Of a stretch of DNA of 32,167 nucleotides, positions 1 to 7,236 are shown in pieces. Location: contig CAILMI010000028.1 in assembly GCA_903835255.1 (NCBI GenBank), forward strand, positions 1 to 32,167. The letters run 5' to 3'. The notes under the pieces were generated by a model. It did not search any database. It was not told where the DNA came from and saw nothing but the letters and a program-made list of their open reading frames with translations. The stretch comes from an uncultured Verrucomicrobia subdivision 3 bacterium. Its GTDB lineage: Bacteria > Verrucomicrobiota > Verrucomicrobiia > Limisphaerales > UBA11358. How positions within the stretch are numbered: position 1 is the first letter of the stretch; each line of letters begins with the position of its first letter. The translations under genes were made by a program, and so were the position numbers.

Positions 1-88
1 CCAGTCCAAGCTTGATCGCTTCATGCTTTTTATTCGCGGCTTGCTCCGCGCGAACTTCAGAGTTATTTAGTTTTTGTGAGTTCATACG

Positions 89-123
89 TTGGCAGGTGTA
101 GCGCTTCGACGCTCACCTGCCAA
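89..123. repeat. Long perfect hairpin, REP-like
   Basis: Arms TTGGCAGGTG (89-98) and CACCTGCCAA (114-123) are perfectly complementary. The stem continues as AGCG/CGCT after one bulged T, around a CTTCGA loop. No T-tract follows, so it is not a standard terminator. It stands 8 bp before a repeat that recurs at 6978 next to other hairpins, which suggests a compound REP-like element. Confidence 0.6.
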
Positions 124-131
124 CAACTCAT

Positions 132-152
132 GTCATCTACCATTTTCCGCAA
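132..152 (+). repeat. Dispersed repeat, copy 1 (CATCTRCCATTTTCCGCAA type)
   Basis: These 21 bp match positions 6978-6998 with a single A/G difference. Looser similarity continues downstream (ctcgcttc..., then ttcg..gttcat). Both copies sit just after strong hairpins in non-coding DNA. Confidence 0.6.
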
Positions 153-168
153 AAGCTCGCTTCAGTAA

Positions 169-217
169 ATTCGTGTTCATTCGTGAAATTCGCGTCAAAG
201 GCTTTGTCTTCATAAGT
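169..217 (-). repeat. Dispersed 'cacgaattNacRcgaat' repeat, copy 1
   Basis: Read on the minus strand, the first 28 bases give GACGCGAATTTCACGAATG followed by AACACGAAT, the same motif as at 29743 and 29999. The remaining ~21 bases (…ttgtcttcataagt) are shared with the neighbouring copy at 265-313. It lies in non-coding DNA. Confidence 0.6.
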
Positions 218-264
218 AATTTCAGTTCCTTGCTAGATTGGCGGTTTAAATTTCCTCCTCCGTA

Positions 265-313
265 ATTCCTGTTAATTCATGAAATTCGTGTCTCAGTCGT
301 TGTCTTCAAAAGT
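265..313 (-). repeat. Dispersed 'cacgaattNacRcgaat' repeat, copy 2
   Basis: This is a direct, diverged duplicate of 169-217, 96 bp away. Both share the gaattNcacgaatt core and the tail ttgtcttcaaaagt. The other members, at 29743 and 29999, are in the opposite orientation at the far end of the window. Confidence 0.6.
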
Positions 314-491
314 GGGTCCAGCGTCACGCTGGCTTGGTATTCATTCGGGGGGCCGGGTGCCGGTTCAACTGTAAATGCGGAAAGCAGCCTGGGATGGAAC
401 GAAATTGAAAATGACGGGACTTCTGAAATCGGAAACGGCGTTGACACGCTTGCGCCGAGTGGCTAGGCTGAATTGAAATTTCATACAAACC

Positions 492-1259
492 ATGTTGATT
501 CGCATCAGTCTCATTCTTGCTGTGGTCGCGGCCTTGGCCGTTGGAGCCATCAATTTTTTCGTGGTCAAAGAAAAAATCACCGCGCTGCGCGATGACCGGA
601 ACACCAACCGCGACGGCTGGCATGAGACCTCTGCTCAGCTGGCCAAGACCAATGCCGTGCTGGTCAAAACGCAATACACACTCAAGCAGACCGAGCAGAA
701 CCTGGCCGACACCCAGTCGGAGCGGGACAAGGCATTTAAAGACCGGGATATCGCCGTCAAGCGCGTCGGCGATCTGAATGAAAAGCTCGCCTTGATCACG
801 AGGGAAAAAGAGGAGGCCCAGAATGAAGTGGCTTCCTATAAGGCCACTGGGTTCTCTGCGGAACAAGTGGCGAAACTCGGGCGCACCCTCAAGGACGCTC
901 AGGACATGATCGAGGCCGGCAACCAGGAAAAGGCCGTCCTGCAAAAAGTCATCGCTCGCCTCGAGACCCGCCTGAAAAAATACGAAGGACCGGAAACGGA
1001 CATCGTTTTGCGCGCTGACCTCAAGGGGAAGATTTTGGTGGTGGATCCGAAATGGGATTTTGTGGTGCTCAGCATCGGAGAAGACCAAGGCCTCAAACAG
1101 GACGGGGAACTGCTGGTGAGCCGCAATGGCAAGCTGGTGGCCAAAGTGATTGTTCGCACCCTAGAGAAAGACCGCAGCATCGCCAATCTTGTGCCCGGCT
1201 GGAAACTGTTTGAAGTGATCGAAGGGGATGAGGTCAGCCCCGCTCATCCGGCCTCTTAA
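492..1259 (+). CDS. Membrane-anchored coiled-coil protein
   Basis: 255 aa. Residues about 3-25 form one hydrophobic segment (signal anchor). Residues about 28-165 are heptad-like, charged and Ala/Leu/Gln-rich, so a long coiled coil. The last ~80 residues are a compact beta-rich domain (VVDPKWDFVVLSIGEDQGL, then DGELLVSRNGKLVAKVIV) resembling small C-terminal domains fused to coiled coils in Verrucomicrobia. It most likely sits in the inner membrane with the coiled coil and C-domain in the periplasm. The exact role is unknown; an envelope scaffold is a guess. The start is the ATG before the hydrophobic segment; no clear Shine-Dalgarno precedes it. One base separates its stop from the next gene, so the two are almost certainly co-transcribed. 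Confidence 0.8.
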   Translation: MLIRISLILAVVAALAVGAINFFVVKEKITALRDDRNTNRDGWHETSAQLAKTNAVLVKTQYTLKQTEQNLADTQSERDKAFKDRDIAVKRVGDLNEKLALITREKEEAQNEVASYKATGFSAEQVAKLGRTLKDAQDMIEAGNQEKAVLQKVIARLETRLKKYEGPETDIVLRADLKGKILVVDPKWDFVVLSIGEDQGLKQDGELLVSRNGKLVAKVIVRTLEKDRSIANLVPGWKLFEVIEGDEVSPAHPAS

Positions 1260-1260
1260 A

Positions 1261-1425
1261 ATGAATCTCTTTGTGAAATGGGTTTGTGCTCTTGTGCTGG
1301 CCGCTTTGGTTTCAGCGCTCGCGGGCTGCGCCACGGAAGATCCTCAAAACGCCTCGGTGCGCCCTTGGAATGCCCCGCAAGGCTGGGAGGGCGGGCTACC
1401 GGTGGACATGGGTCAGCATCGCTGA
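1261..1425 (+). CDS. Small outer-membrane-type lipoprotein
   Basis: 54 aa, starting 1 nt after the stop of the coiled-coil gene. A charged start (MNLFVKW) is followed by a hydrophobic stretch and a lipobox SALAGC, giving a lipidated Cys at about residue 24. The mature part is only ~30 residues and ends in RPWNAPQGWEGGLP plus a short tail. I recall this RPWN(A/S)P.GWE.GLP motif from small lipoproteins of Verrucomicrobia, without a known function. An upstream in-frame ATG at 1228 would put the hydrophobic segment away from the N-terminus, so the ATG at 1261 was chosen. The tight spacing suggests it works with, or is made at a fixed ratio to, the coiled-coil protein. Confidence 0.75.
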   Translation: MNLFVKWVCALVLAALVSALAGCATEDPQNASVRPWNAPQGWEGGLPVDMGQHR

Positions 1426-1431
1426 TTTCCT

Positions 1432-2010
1432 TTATTGTTTTTTCCGTGCTTTCAAGCACTCGTTCGGTGTCACAATAAAGTTCACGCTCACATCGTGCCC
1501 CTCCGTAGGGAGGCTTTCCAGCAACTGTCCCTGATAACAGATGCCGCATTTCACGCCGCTGACCTCTCCCAGCAGCCGGTCATAGAATCCGCGGCCGCGT
1601 CCCAGACGGTTTCCGAACCGGTCAAAGGCCAGACCCGGCACCAGCACCAGGTCCAATTGGTTCAATGGCATTGCCGCACACTGCGCCGCTGGTTCACGCA
1701 CGCCGAACTTTCCGGCGACTAGATCCGTCCCGATTTTTTGGATGACCCTGGCTCCATAGGCCTGGGTGGATGCATCGAAATAGGGCAGGGCGCAGACGGT
1801 GCCCAAGGCCAAGGAGCGTTCCAGCACCGGCCAGACATCCGGTTCATCCGGCAGGGGCGCAAAAAACAGAATGGCGCGCGCGCTGGGCAATTGCGCCTCC
1901 AGCCGCTCGCAAAGGCCGATGGATTCGACCGCCCGCACCGCCGGGGAGATGCGTTCCAATTGAGCGCGCATTTGAACGCGCAGGATATTTTTAATTTCTT
2001 CCATGTTCAT
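1432..2010 (-). CDS. fau: 5-formyltetrahydrofolate cyclo-ligase
   Basis: 192 aa, the usual length for this family. The enzyme uses ATP to close 5-formyl-THF to 5,10-methenyl-THF and returns stored folate to one-carbon metabolism. Family marks are visible: LVLVPGLAFDRFGNRLG then GRGRGFYDRLL (phosphate/folate-binding core), and later GHDVSVNFIVTPNE, the HD..V..I.T motif near the C-terminus. Its ATG overlaps the stop of rarA as ATGA, so translation is probably coupled. ATG at 2004 (MEEIK) is an alternative start. It converges on the small lipoprotein gene with only 6 nt between stops. In Escherichia coli the orthologue (ygfA) lies downstream of the 6S RNA gene, relevant to the RNA candidate upstream of rarA here. 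Confidence 0.93.
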   Translation of the reverse strand: MNMEEIKNILRVQMRAQLERISPAVRAVESIGLCERLEAQLPSARAILFFAPLPDEPDVWPVLERSLALGTVCALPYFDASTQAYGARVIQKIGTDLVAGKFGVREPAAQCAAMPLNQLDLVLVPGLAFDRFGNRLGRGRGFYDRLLGEVSGVKCGICYQGQLLESLPTEGHDVSVNFIVTPNECLKARKKQ

Positions 2011-3380
2011 TTTGATTCATCCCTCCGTAGCCGGGCAAATTCCGCGCGCCATTTTTCCACCCGCTCCTTGATTTTCTTCTCCACCCCCTGCTCGGTCGGT
2101 TCGTAGTAGCGCCGCTCGGCCCCGAGATAATCTTGGGCGACGAAATGGTCCCGCCCGTCGTGCGCATACTGGTAGCCGACCCCGTGCCCGAGTTGCGCGG
2201 CGGCCTGATAGCTCGCGTCCCGCAAGGGCGCCGGCACCGGCAGCGTCCGACCGGAACGGACGTCCTCCAGTGCGGCATCGATTGCACGATAGGCGCTGTT
2301 GCTCTTGTTGGCTGTGGCGAGGTAGATCGTCGCCTCTGCCAGGGGAATCCGCGCCTCCGGCCATCCGACAAACTCCGCCGCCGCCAGCGCGGCGTTGGCC
2401 AGCACCAGCGCCATCGGATCCGCCAGCCCCACATCTTCCGCCGCGCAAATCACGATGCGCCGGGCGATGAACCGCGGATCCTCTCCGGCATGGATCATCT
2501 TTGCCAGCCAGTACAGCGCGGCGTCTGGATCGCTCCCGCGCATGGATTTGATAAACGCAGAAATCGTGTCGTAATGGGCATCGCCGTCGCCATCGTAGAC
2601 CACCGCCTTCTTCTGGATGCTCTGCTCGGCCACTTCCAGCGTCAGGTGGAGAACCCCGTCCGGGCCCGGTTCCGTGGTCAGGGCGGCGATCTCCAGCGAA
2701 TTGAGCGCCTTGCGCGCATCCCCGTCGGAAAGGACGGCGAGGTGCCGCAAGGCGGCCTCCTCCGCCCGGATGCGGAGATGCCCCAGCCCGCGCTCCGAGT
2801 CGGCCAGGGCGCACTGCAGCAGGCGCATTAAATCCTCCGCGGTCAGCGGGCGCAGCTCGAAGATTTGAGAGCGCGACACCAGCGGCGAGTTGACGAAAAA
2901 GAATGGATTGTGCGTCGTCGCCCCGATCAGCTTGATGACGCCGCTTTCCACGTCCGGCAGCAGCACGTCCTGCTGCGCCTTGTTGAAGCGATGGATTTCG
3001 TCGATGAAGAGAATGGTGGCCCGCCCGGTGTTCTCCAAGCGGTTGGCCGCGGCGGACAGCACGCGGCGCATGTCGGCGACGTTGGATTCCACGCCGCTCA
3101 GGCGCTCGAATTGGCTGCGGGTCTGGCGGGCAATGATCTGGGCGAGCGAAGTTTTGCCGGTGCCGGGCGGGCCGTAAAAAATCACCGATTGGACGCGGTC
3201 GGCCTCGATGGCGCGGCGGAGCAGCTGACCCGGGGCCAGGATATGGGACTGTCCAGCATAGTCGTCGAGGCTGAGGGGGCGCATCCGCGCGGCGAGGGGC
3301 TGTCGATGTGGGATCGCTTCCGGGGACGGTCTGTCTTCCGGTGGGTCTACCGGTGCGGGGAACAGATCATCGCGTGCCAT
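2007..3380 (-). CDS. rarA: Replication-associated recombination protein A (MgsA/RarA AAA+ ATPase)
   Basis: 457 aa, full length. A cytoplasmic AAA+ ATPase of the clamp-loader clade that acts at stalled replication forks with SSB and single-stranded DNA ends. Visible motifs: Walker A GPPGTGKTSLAQ (about residues 69-80), Walker B ILFIDEIHRFNKAQQDVLLP, sensor 1 LIGATTHNPFF with an SRSQIFEL arginine region, then the helical lid and C-terminal tetramerisation part (WLAKMIHAGEDPRFIARRI, ending in the HDGRDHFVAQDYL region). The N-terminus has the LDDYAGQSHIL motif normal for the family. It overlaps fau by ATGA. A terminator and a candidate small RNA lie upstream on the same strand. Several overlapping ORFs in other frames are shadows of its GC-rich codons. 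Confidence 0.95.
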   Translation of the reverse strand: MARDDLFPAPVDPPEDRPSPEAIPHRQPLAARMRPLSLDDYAGQSHILAPGQLLRRAIEADRVQSVIFYGPPGTGKTSLAQIIARQTRSQFERLSGVESNVADMRRVLSAAANRLENTGRATILFIDEIHRFNKAQQDVLLPDVESGVIKLIGATTHNPFFFVNSPLVSRSQIFELRPLTAEDLMRLLQCALADSERGLGHLRIRAEEAALRHLAVLSDGDARKALNSLEIAALTTEPGPDGVLHLTLEVAEQSIQKKAVVYDGDGDAHYDTISAFIKSMRGSDPDAALYWLAKMIHAGEDPRFIARRIVICAAEDVGLADPMALVLANAALAAAEFVGWPEARIPLAEATIYLATANKSNSAYRAIDAALEDVRSGRTLPVPAPLRDASYQAAAQLGHGVGYQYAHDGRDHFVAQDYLGAERRYYEPTEQGVEKKIKERVEKWRAEFARLRRDESK

Positions 3381-3413
3381 GGAAATAGGCTAGCAGTTGA
3401 TGCGGCAGGCCCC

Positions 3414-3453
3414 AATAAAAAAGCCCGCACCGGAAATAATTCGGGCGCGGGCT
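3414..3453 (-). terminator. Intrinsic terminator between the RNA candidate and rarA
   Basis: On the minus strand, AGCCCGC (3453-3447) pairs with GCGGGCT (3428-3422). Additional inner C-G pairs surround an AATTATTT-type loop, and six T residues follow. It ends ~35 nt before the rarA start, so it should end a transcript that begins upstream of rarA. Confidence 0.8.
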
Positions 3454-3629
3454 GGGATTTCTTGGAAGAGGTTCCTGAGAGCCTCCCGTTTGAAATCGTT
3501 TGAAAGATCCCCCGCCATTGCCGTGTCTCACTAAACCTTAGAACATGTATTGCTACATGGGGAACTTGCCGTTTGGCTTTCGACTTCCAGTAAAGGCGTG
3601 TCGGCCACCGTCTGACTTGCTCCGGGATC
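3415..3629 (-). ncRNA. Candidate small RNA upstream of rarA (possibly 6S RNA)
   Basis: On the minus strand a potential RNA of ~215 nt runs from about 3629 to a strong intrinsic terminator. Its ends can close: GATCCC near 3629-3624 pairs with GGGATC near 3511-3506. An apical hairpin CATGTA-GCAA-TACATG (3559-3544) sits inside. TAAATA at 3639-3634 could be a -10 box placing the start near GATCCC, but no good -35 is seen. No credible ORF occupies the stretch. In other bacteria the 6S RNA gene lies next to fau (Enterobacteria) or rarA, both present here, so 6S RNA is the best guess. I did not recognise conserved 6S sequence, and it could be another regulatory RNA or a leader. Confidence 0.45.
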
Positions 3630-3911
3630 GTTTTATTTACGGTTCAAGGATTGCTTCGAATCACGCACAGGGCAGGGAAATTAAATTGTCCAAAGATCAG
3701 CCGGACTCACTCGTGCCAGGTGATTAAGGATTCGCTCCGTTTACAAAAAATCTCAAGATATTTTTTAATGCAAACTAGCGATTTTTTAGTTGAATCTCGG
3801 CGCGCGGCTGCGGCTGTCGAAAGACTTGGGGATCTTCCGGTGAAGTTTTTTGAGCCATAATAATTGATGCGGTCCCGTCGGGGCGGATCCGGTTGCGGGG
3901 CTGCATCGGAA
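3630..3911. other. Non-coding gap between dhaKL end and RNA candidate
   Basis: About 280 bp lie between the stop of the ketose kinase gene and the RNA candidate, both on the minus strand. I see no convincing ORF or strong terminator. The part at 3735-3790 is AT-rich and could hold a promoter for the RNA or rarA, but no clear -35/-10 pair stands out. Confidence 0.4.
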
Positions 3912-5633
3912 TCAGTCGCTGCCCGCGGCTGTGACAATCCGGGCGAATGAGACGGCGCCGGCATCGGGGTGTCCCCGGCTTTTCTCAGCGTGCGGGCGGG
4001 CGCGTCCGATCCGGGGCAGGAGCCGGGCGGTTTCCGCTGCCGCCTCCGTGGCGCAGCGGGCGGCCTCACTCCAGGCTCCGGCCAGATTCCGACCTTCAAC
4101 CACGGAACGGCGCAGTGCCTCGGCAAAAGGCGCCACCGCGTCAATCATTGTCTTGTCCCCGATCTGGGCCTTGCCCAGCCGCTGCATGGCGGTGAGCGCC
4201 GCGTCGACCGACCGACTGATCGCCATCGCATCCGTCGCAGGGGCTGCGGGAAGATTGGCGCCGGCGGCGGTGAGGGCGATGCCCCAGAGCGCCCCGGATG
4301 TCCCGCCGCCCTGTTCTGACCAGGCTTCCCCCGCCTCCAGCAGCAGTCGCTTGATGCCGCCTCCGGAAGCCGCCACCCGATCCGCCGCCGCCACGGCGCC
4401 GGCCACTCCCCGGGACATGCCGATTCCATGGTCGCCGTCGCCGGCCACTGCATCGAGTCGTCCGAGTTCCTGTTCTGATTCCGAAAGAGCCCTCTGCACA
4501 ACGCGAAGTCGTTCCAGCACCAGAGCCGCAGCGGCAGTGTCCGTGTCGCCGTTGATTTGGGCGGTAGGTGAGGCCAGCTCTGGAGCCTCAGAGGAGGGGC
4601 GGGCGTGGGCTGTATCGGGCTCGGCTTGGACCGATCCTCGGCGGTAGGCAGGGCTATCCGCCGGCGCCTTCCATAAGGCCTCGAGCTCGTCATCGACCCA
4701 GAACAGCGTGAGGGAAACTCCGGCCATCTCAAGGCTGGTCACCAGTTCGCCGCATTCGGTGTCGGCGATGGTGATTCCAGAAGCGGCCAGCCGTTCGTGG
4801 ACGGCCCCGAACAGGGTAAATAATTCCTCATATTTGAACCCGCCCAAGCCGTTGAGGATGACAACGGCGCGGCCGGAACGCGCATCCACCCCGGTCGGCA
4901 TCTCGGCTAGCAATCGTCCGACCAGAAGGTCCGCGAGCCCTGGAGCGTCGGGCACCGGCACCTCACTGATGCCGGGTTCGCCATGGATGCCCAGACCCAC
5001 CGCCATGCGCCCGGGCATCACGGTGAACAGCGGGGCAGGGGCTCCCGGCAAGGTGCACCCGCTGAAGGCCACGCCGAGCGAGCGGACGCGGTCATTGGCA
5101 TGCCGGGCCACCCGTTCCACGTCGTCGAGCGTCCGCCCGGCCTCGGCGGCGGCTCCCGCAATCTTAAACACTGCCAGAAGTCCGGCGATGCCCCGTCGCT
5201 TTTGAATCTGATCGGGCGGCGCGCTGGCGATATCATCTGTCACCGCCAGCAGGCGGACGTCCGCCCCCTCGCCCCGCAGCCGTTCCGCTCCCAGCCCAAA
5301 TTGCAGGACGTCCCCGGCGTAATTGCCGATCACGAGCATCATCCCGGCCTGGCGGTTGACGCTGTGGCAGACCCGGTGGACCTGGCCGGAGGAGGGCGAG
5401 GCGAAAATATTGCCGCAGACCGCCCCGGCAGCGAGACCGGGCCCGACCAGGCCGGCGAAGGAGGGATAATGGCCCGAGCCGCCGCCAATGACTAAAGTCA
5501 CCTGGCCCGTGGGAATGACGGTGGATCGCACCACGCCGCCAGAGACCGGCCGAACGTACCGGGAATGGGCGGCCGCGAAACCGGCGATGGCCTGGGCGGC
5601 AAACGTTTTAGAATCGGTGATCAGATGTGCCAT
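3912..5633 (-). CDS. Fused DhaK-DhaL ATP-dependent ketose (dihydroxyacetone-type) kinase
   Basis: 573 aa. The N-terminal Dak1/DhaK half (to about residue 330) binds the ketose. It has GGGSGHYPSFAG and, later, VGLGIHGEPG, whose His is the residue that covalently holds the substrate in DhaK. The C-terminal Dak2/DhaL half binds ATP-Mg through AGDGDHGIGMSRG, with GGTSGALWG and GDKTMIDAVAP following. The fusion phosphorylates dihydroxyacetone or a related short ketose with ATP, unlike the PTS-dependent split system. The usual GHEP is GHYP here, seen as I recall in relatives that act on other ketoses such as erythrulose, so the substrate is left open. A Pro/Ala/Ser-rich linker (about 330-355) joins the halves. 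The gene lies 80 bp behind an ABM-like gene on the same strand, probably in one operon. Confidence 0.9.
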   Translation of the reverse strand: MAHLITDSKTFAAQAIAGFAAAHSRYVRPVSGGVVRSTVIPTGQVTLVIGGGSGHYPSFAGLVGPGLAAGAVCGNIFASPSSGQVHRVCHSVNRQAGMMLVIGNYAGDVLQFGLGAERLRGEGADVRLLAVTDDIASAPPDQIQKRRGIAGLLAVFKIAGAAAEAGRTLDDVERVARHANDRVRSLGVAFSGCTLPGAPAPLFTVMPGRMAVGLGIHGEPGISEVPVPDAPGLADLLVGRLLAEMPTGVDARSGRAVVILNGLGGFKYEELFTLFGAVHERLAASGITIADTECGELVTSLEMAGVSLTLFWVDDELEALWKAPADSPAYRRGSVQAEPDTAHARPSSEAPELASPTAQINGDTDTAAAALVLERLRVVQRALSESEQELGRLDAVAGDGDHGIGMSRGVAGAVAAADRVAASGGGIKRLLLEAGEAWSEQGGGTSGALWGIALTAAGANLPAAPATDAMAISRSVDAALTAMQRLGKAQIGDKTMIDAVAPFAEALRRSVVEGRNLAGAWSEAARCATEAAAETARLLPRIGRARPHAEKSRGHPDAGAVSFARIVTAAGSD

Positions 5634-5714
5634 AAGATATCAGGGCCTCCCGGGGAATCCGTAAGGGGGAAAAGATGCAATATCGGGAAGCGCTTCAGTG
5701 AGGATGGCTCTTTT

Positions 5715-5993
5715 TTAAATGACCGTGCCTTGGGTAATCTGGGGTGCGCCGGCGCCGATGGCGGAGGCGTTTTTGCGGATCCATTCCCGGGCAATCTTCA
5801 CGCTTTCCTCGATGCCGGCGGCTTCCTGGCAAATCGTGACACTCACCCCGCCGTCGTCCGTTCGGGCCAGCGTGTAACTGATCAGGCTGGGGATGGTTTT
5901 CAAAAGGCCCAGCAATTCCGTTTTATTCTGTTCCAGAAGATCGAACAATTCCGTGGCACCTTTTCCAGTATAGTTTCTGACAACGATTTTCAT
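5715..5993 (-). CDS. Small ABM-like (dimeric alpha/beta barrel) protein
   Basis: 92 aa, starting MKIVVRNYTGKG. The pattern of a first beta strand, a helix with ELFDLLEQNKTE, then SYTLARTDDGGVSVTIC and a second helix EESVKIAREWIRKN fits the ferredoxin-like dimeric barrel of antibiotic-biosynthesis-monooxygenase and related small proteins. Such proteins are cytoplasmic and act on quinols or other small molecules, or have no known substrate. No metal or cofactor motif is visible. It lies between the NTF2-like gene and the ketose kinase, all on the minus strand with gaps of ~80 bp. The assignment is by fold pattern only. Confidence 0.65.
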   Translation of the reverse strand: MKIVVRNYTGKGATELFDLLEQNKTELLGLLKTIPSLISYTLARTDDGGVSVTICQEAAGIEESVKIAREWIRKNASAIGAGAPQITQGTVI

Positions 5994-6077
5994 TTGCGCT
6001 TTTTAATTATTTAAATGATGACCCGCTCCGACATTCCGGCGCTGCTCATTGCCGCGGACACATTAAGTTTGGGCCTC

Positions 6078-6578
6078 TTATTTATTCCTGGGGGTCAGCC
6101 AGGGCAGCATGTCGGTATGGTGCCCGATCATTTTCCACTGGCCGCCCTCCTTGCGGAAAATATTGGTGGCGCGGATGGACACCTTTTGCACCTCGCCGTT
6201 GGCGTTGGTGTTTTCACCTTGCTCGATGTCGCACACCACAGCCATGTCCGTGCCCAGCATGATGTGGATATCTGCGGGCACCACCTTGCCGCCCAGTTTC
6301 TTGGATCCCTGGAATTCCCATTCCTTGAGGATCTGCGGCCAGCCCGATTGGAATTCGCCGCTGGGTCCCATGTACGTCACATCCGGCGCGTGAGACCAAA
6401 GATCCGTCATCGGTTTCACCTCGCCGGTAAACAGCTGGTTTAATGCCGCATAAAAATGGTTGACCGCTGCCAGCACGGCCGCCTCCTGGCTCTCCGCCGC
6501 GCGCGCGGGCTGAAGGAAAGCAGCGGCGGCAATACATAAGGCTAAAATTCGTACTGTTATTTTATTTTTGTGTTTCAT
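6078..6578 (-). CDS. Secreted NTF2/SnoaL-like (DUF4440-type) protein
   Basis: 166 aa from the ATG at 6578, which begins a clear signal peptide (MKHKNK, hydrophobic core to residue ~22, then PARA before AESQE). The ORF stays open further upstream to 6803, but that extension is Pro/Arg/Cys-rich and precedes the signal peptide, so it is rejected. The mature part shows the NTF2-like cone-fold pattern: helix AVLAAVNHFYAALNQLFTGE, then LWSHAPDVTYMGPSG, GWPQILKEWE and a C-terminal strand FRKEGGQWKMIGHH. Family members bind small hydrophobic ligands or act as simple isomerases or hydrolases; the ligand here is unknown. It is the first gene of a probable run with the ABM-like and ketose-kinase genes. 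Confidence 0.75.
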   Translation of the reverse strand: MKHKNKITVRILALCIAAAAFLQPARAAESQEAAVLAAVNHFYAALNQLFTGEVKPMTDLWSHAPDVTYMGPSGEFQSGWPQILKEWEFQGSKKLGGKVVPADIHIMLGTDMAVVCDIEQGENTNANGEVQKVSIRATNIFRKEGGQWKMIGHHTDMLPWLTPRNK

Positions 6579-6939
6579 GGGGAATGAGTTGGGTTTTATT
6601 TTTGATGGCTGCCTAATTTCTGCTCCCCGGCAGGAACCCTGTGCGAATTCCGTTGCCGCCTGACACCGGCATCCTAGGCAGGGTCTTGCGGGGGTGCAAG
6701 GAGGGAATCCGGCCGCGAGAGCGCCTCCCCGGCTCCGCCACAAAATGGGAGGATTTAGAACGGCGGCACGGGGTTCACTCAGTTTTACGGGGTGTGCCGC
6801 CACTCAATCCGCTCACCAGCCTCCACTGATGGAGCCGTCCTCTTGAACCCGAATTCCGAAATGGGATAAGGATGACGCGCCGCGCCGTCCCGGTCTATAG
6901 GCGACGAGTGGTGGCGCGTGAAACCGGGCGCGCTTTCTT

Positions 6940-6980
6940 CCGCCCGCTCCGCGCGGGCGGGGACAGCGCAGCGCGCTGTC
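6940..6980. repeat. Two adjacent perfect hairpins
   Basis: The first pairs CCGCCCGC (6940-6947) with GCGGGCGG (6953-6960) around TCCGC. The second pairs GACAGCGC (6962-6969) with GCGCTGTC (6973-6980) around AGC. Each stem is 8 bp without mismatch and no T-tract follows. They lead directly into the repeat at 6978, mirroring the hairpin-plus-repeat arrangement at 89-152. Confidence 0.65.
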
Positions 6981-6998
6981 ATCTGCCATTTTCCGCAA
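6978..6998 (+). repeat. Dispersed repeat, copy 2 (CATCTRCCATTTTCCGCAA type)
   Basis: 20 of 21 bases match 132-152. Weaker similarity continues to about 7027 (cgcttcgg..ttcgggttcatttc against cgcttcag..ttcgtgttcattc). It starts within the right arm of a perfect hairpin. Confidence 0.6.
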
Positions 6999-7236
6999 CG
7001 GCCCGCTTCGGGATTCGGGTTCATTTCAAACTTGATTCTAAAGTTGAGCGTGGCACAAAGCAGCGCGACTTCCTCTCTTCCATGAAATGGAGGAGAGGGC
7101 GGGGAGTTGCTTTTGGTCCGCAGGGCTGCCCAAGTGGGATGGCCCGGGAGCCTGGCCTGATTCGGCGTTCGGGTTGATATTTCAGTTTCAATTTTTATTC
7201 GACCCAACCTATCTTCATTGCTAGCTTTCCTTCATT

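Larger units (their letters stand above)
1..491. other. Non-coding, repeat-bearing left end
   Basis: No convincing gene is seen in these 491 bases; ORFs crossing them show no recognisable protein features. The stretch holds a long hairpin (89-123), a CATCTRCCATTTTCCGCAA-type repeat and two direct copies of a ~49-bp repeat, all listed separately. It looks like a repeat-rich intergenic region rather than decayed coding sequence. Confidence 0.6.
6579..7236. other. Non-coding stretch with hairpins and repeat copy 2
   Basis: About 660 bp between the divergent NTF2-like gene and frr. ORFs on both strands here have no protein-like features. The stretch holds two perfect adjacent hairpins and a repeat copy (6940-6998). 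The last ~60 bp before frr are AT-rich (ttgatatttcagtttcaattttta) and probably carry its promoter, though no strong pair of boxes can be fixed. Confidence 0.55.

Noticed and set aside
2865-3503. 212-aa plus-strand ORF over rarA and the RNA candidate
   Set aside because: Antisense to the conserved AAA+ motifs of rarA and with no protein-like features.
3415-3660. tmRNA, RNase P RNA or SRP RNA as identity of the RNA candidate
   Set aside because: No tRNA-like 3' end with CCA, no GAGGAAAGTCC/ACAGAAA pair and no GGAAGCAGC loop were found.
3931-4647. 238-aa plus-strand ORF over the ketose kinase
   Set aside because: Arg/Ala/Ser-rich shadow of dhaKL; no motif.
6579-6803. N-terminal extension of the NTF2-like gene
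   Set aside because: It would place 75 Pro/Arg/Cys-rich residues before an obvious signal peptide.
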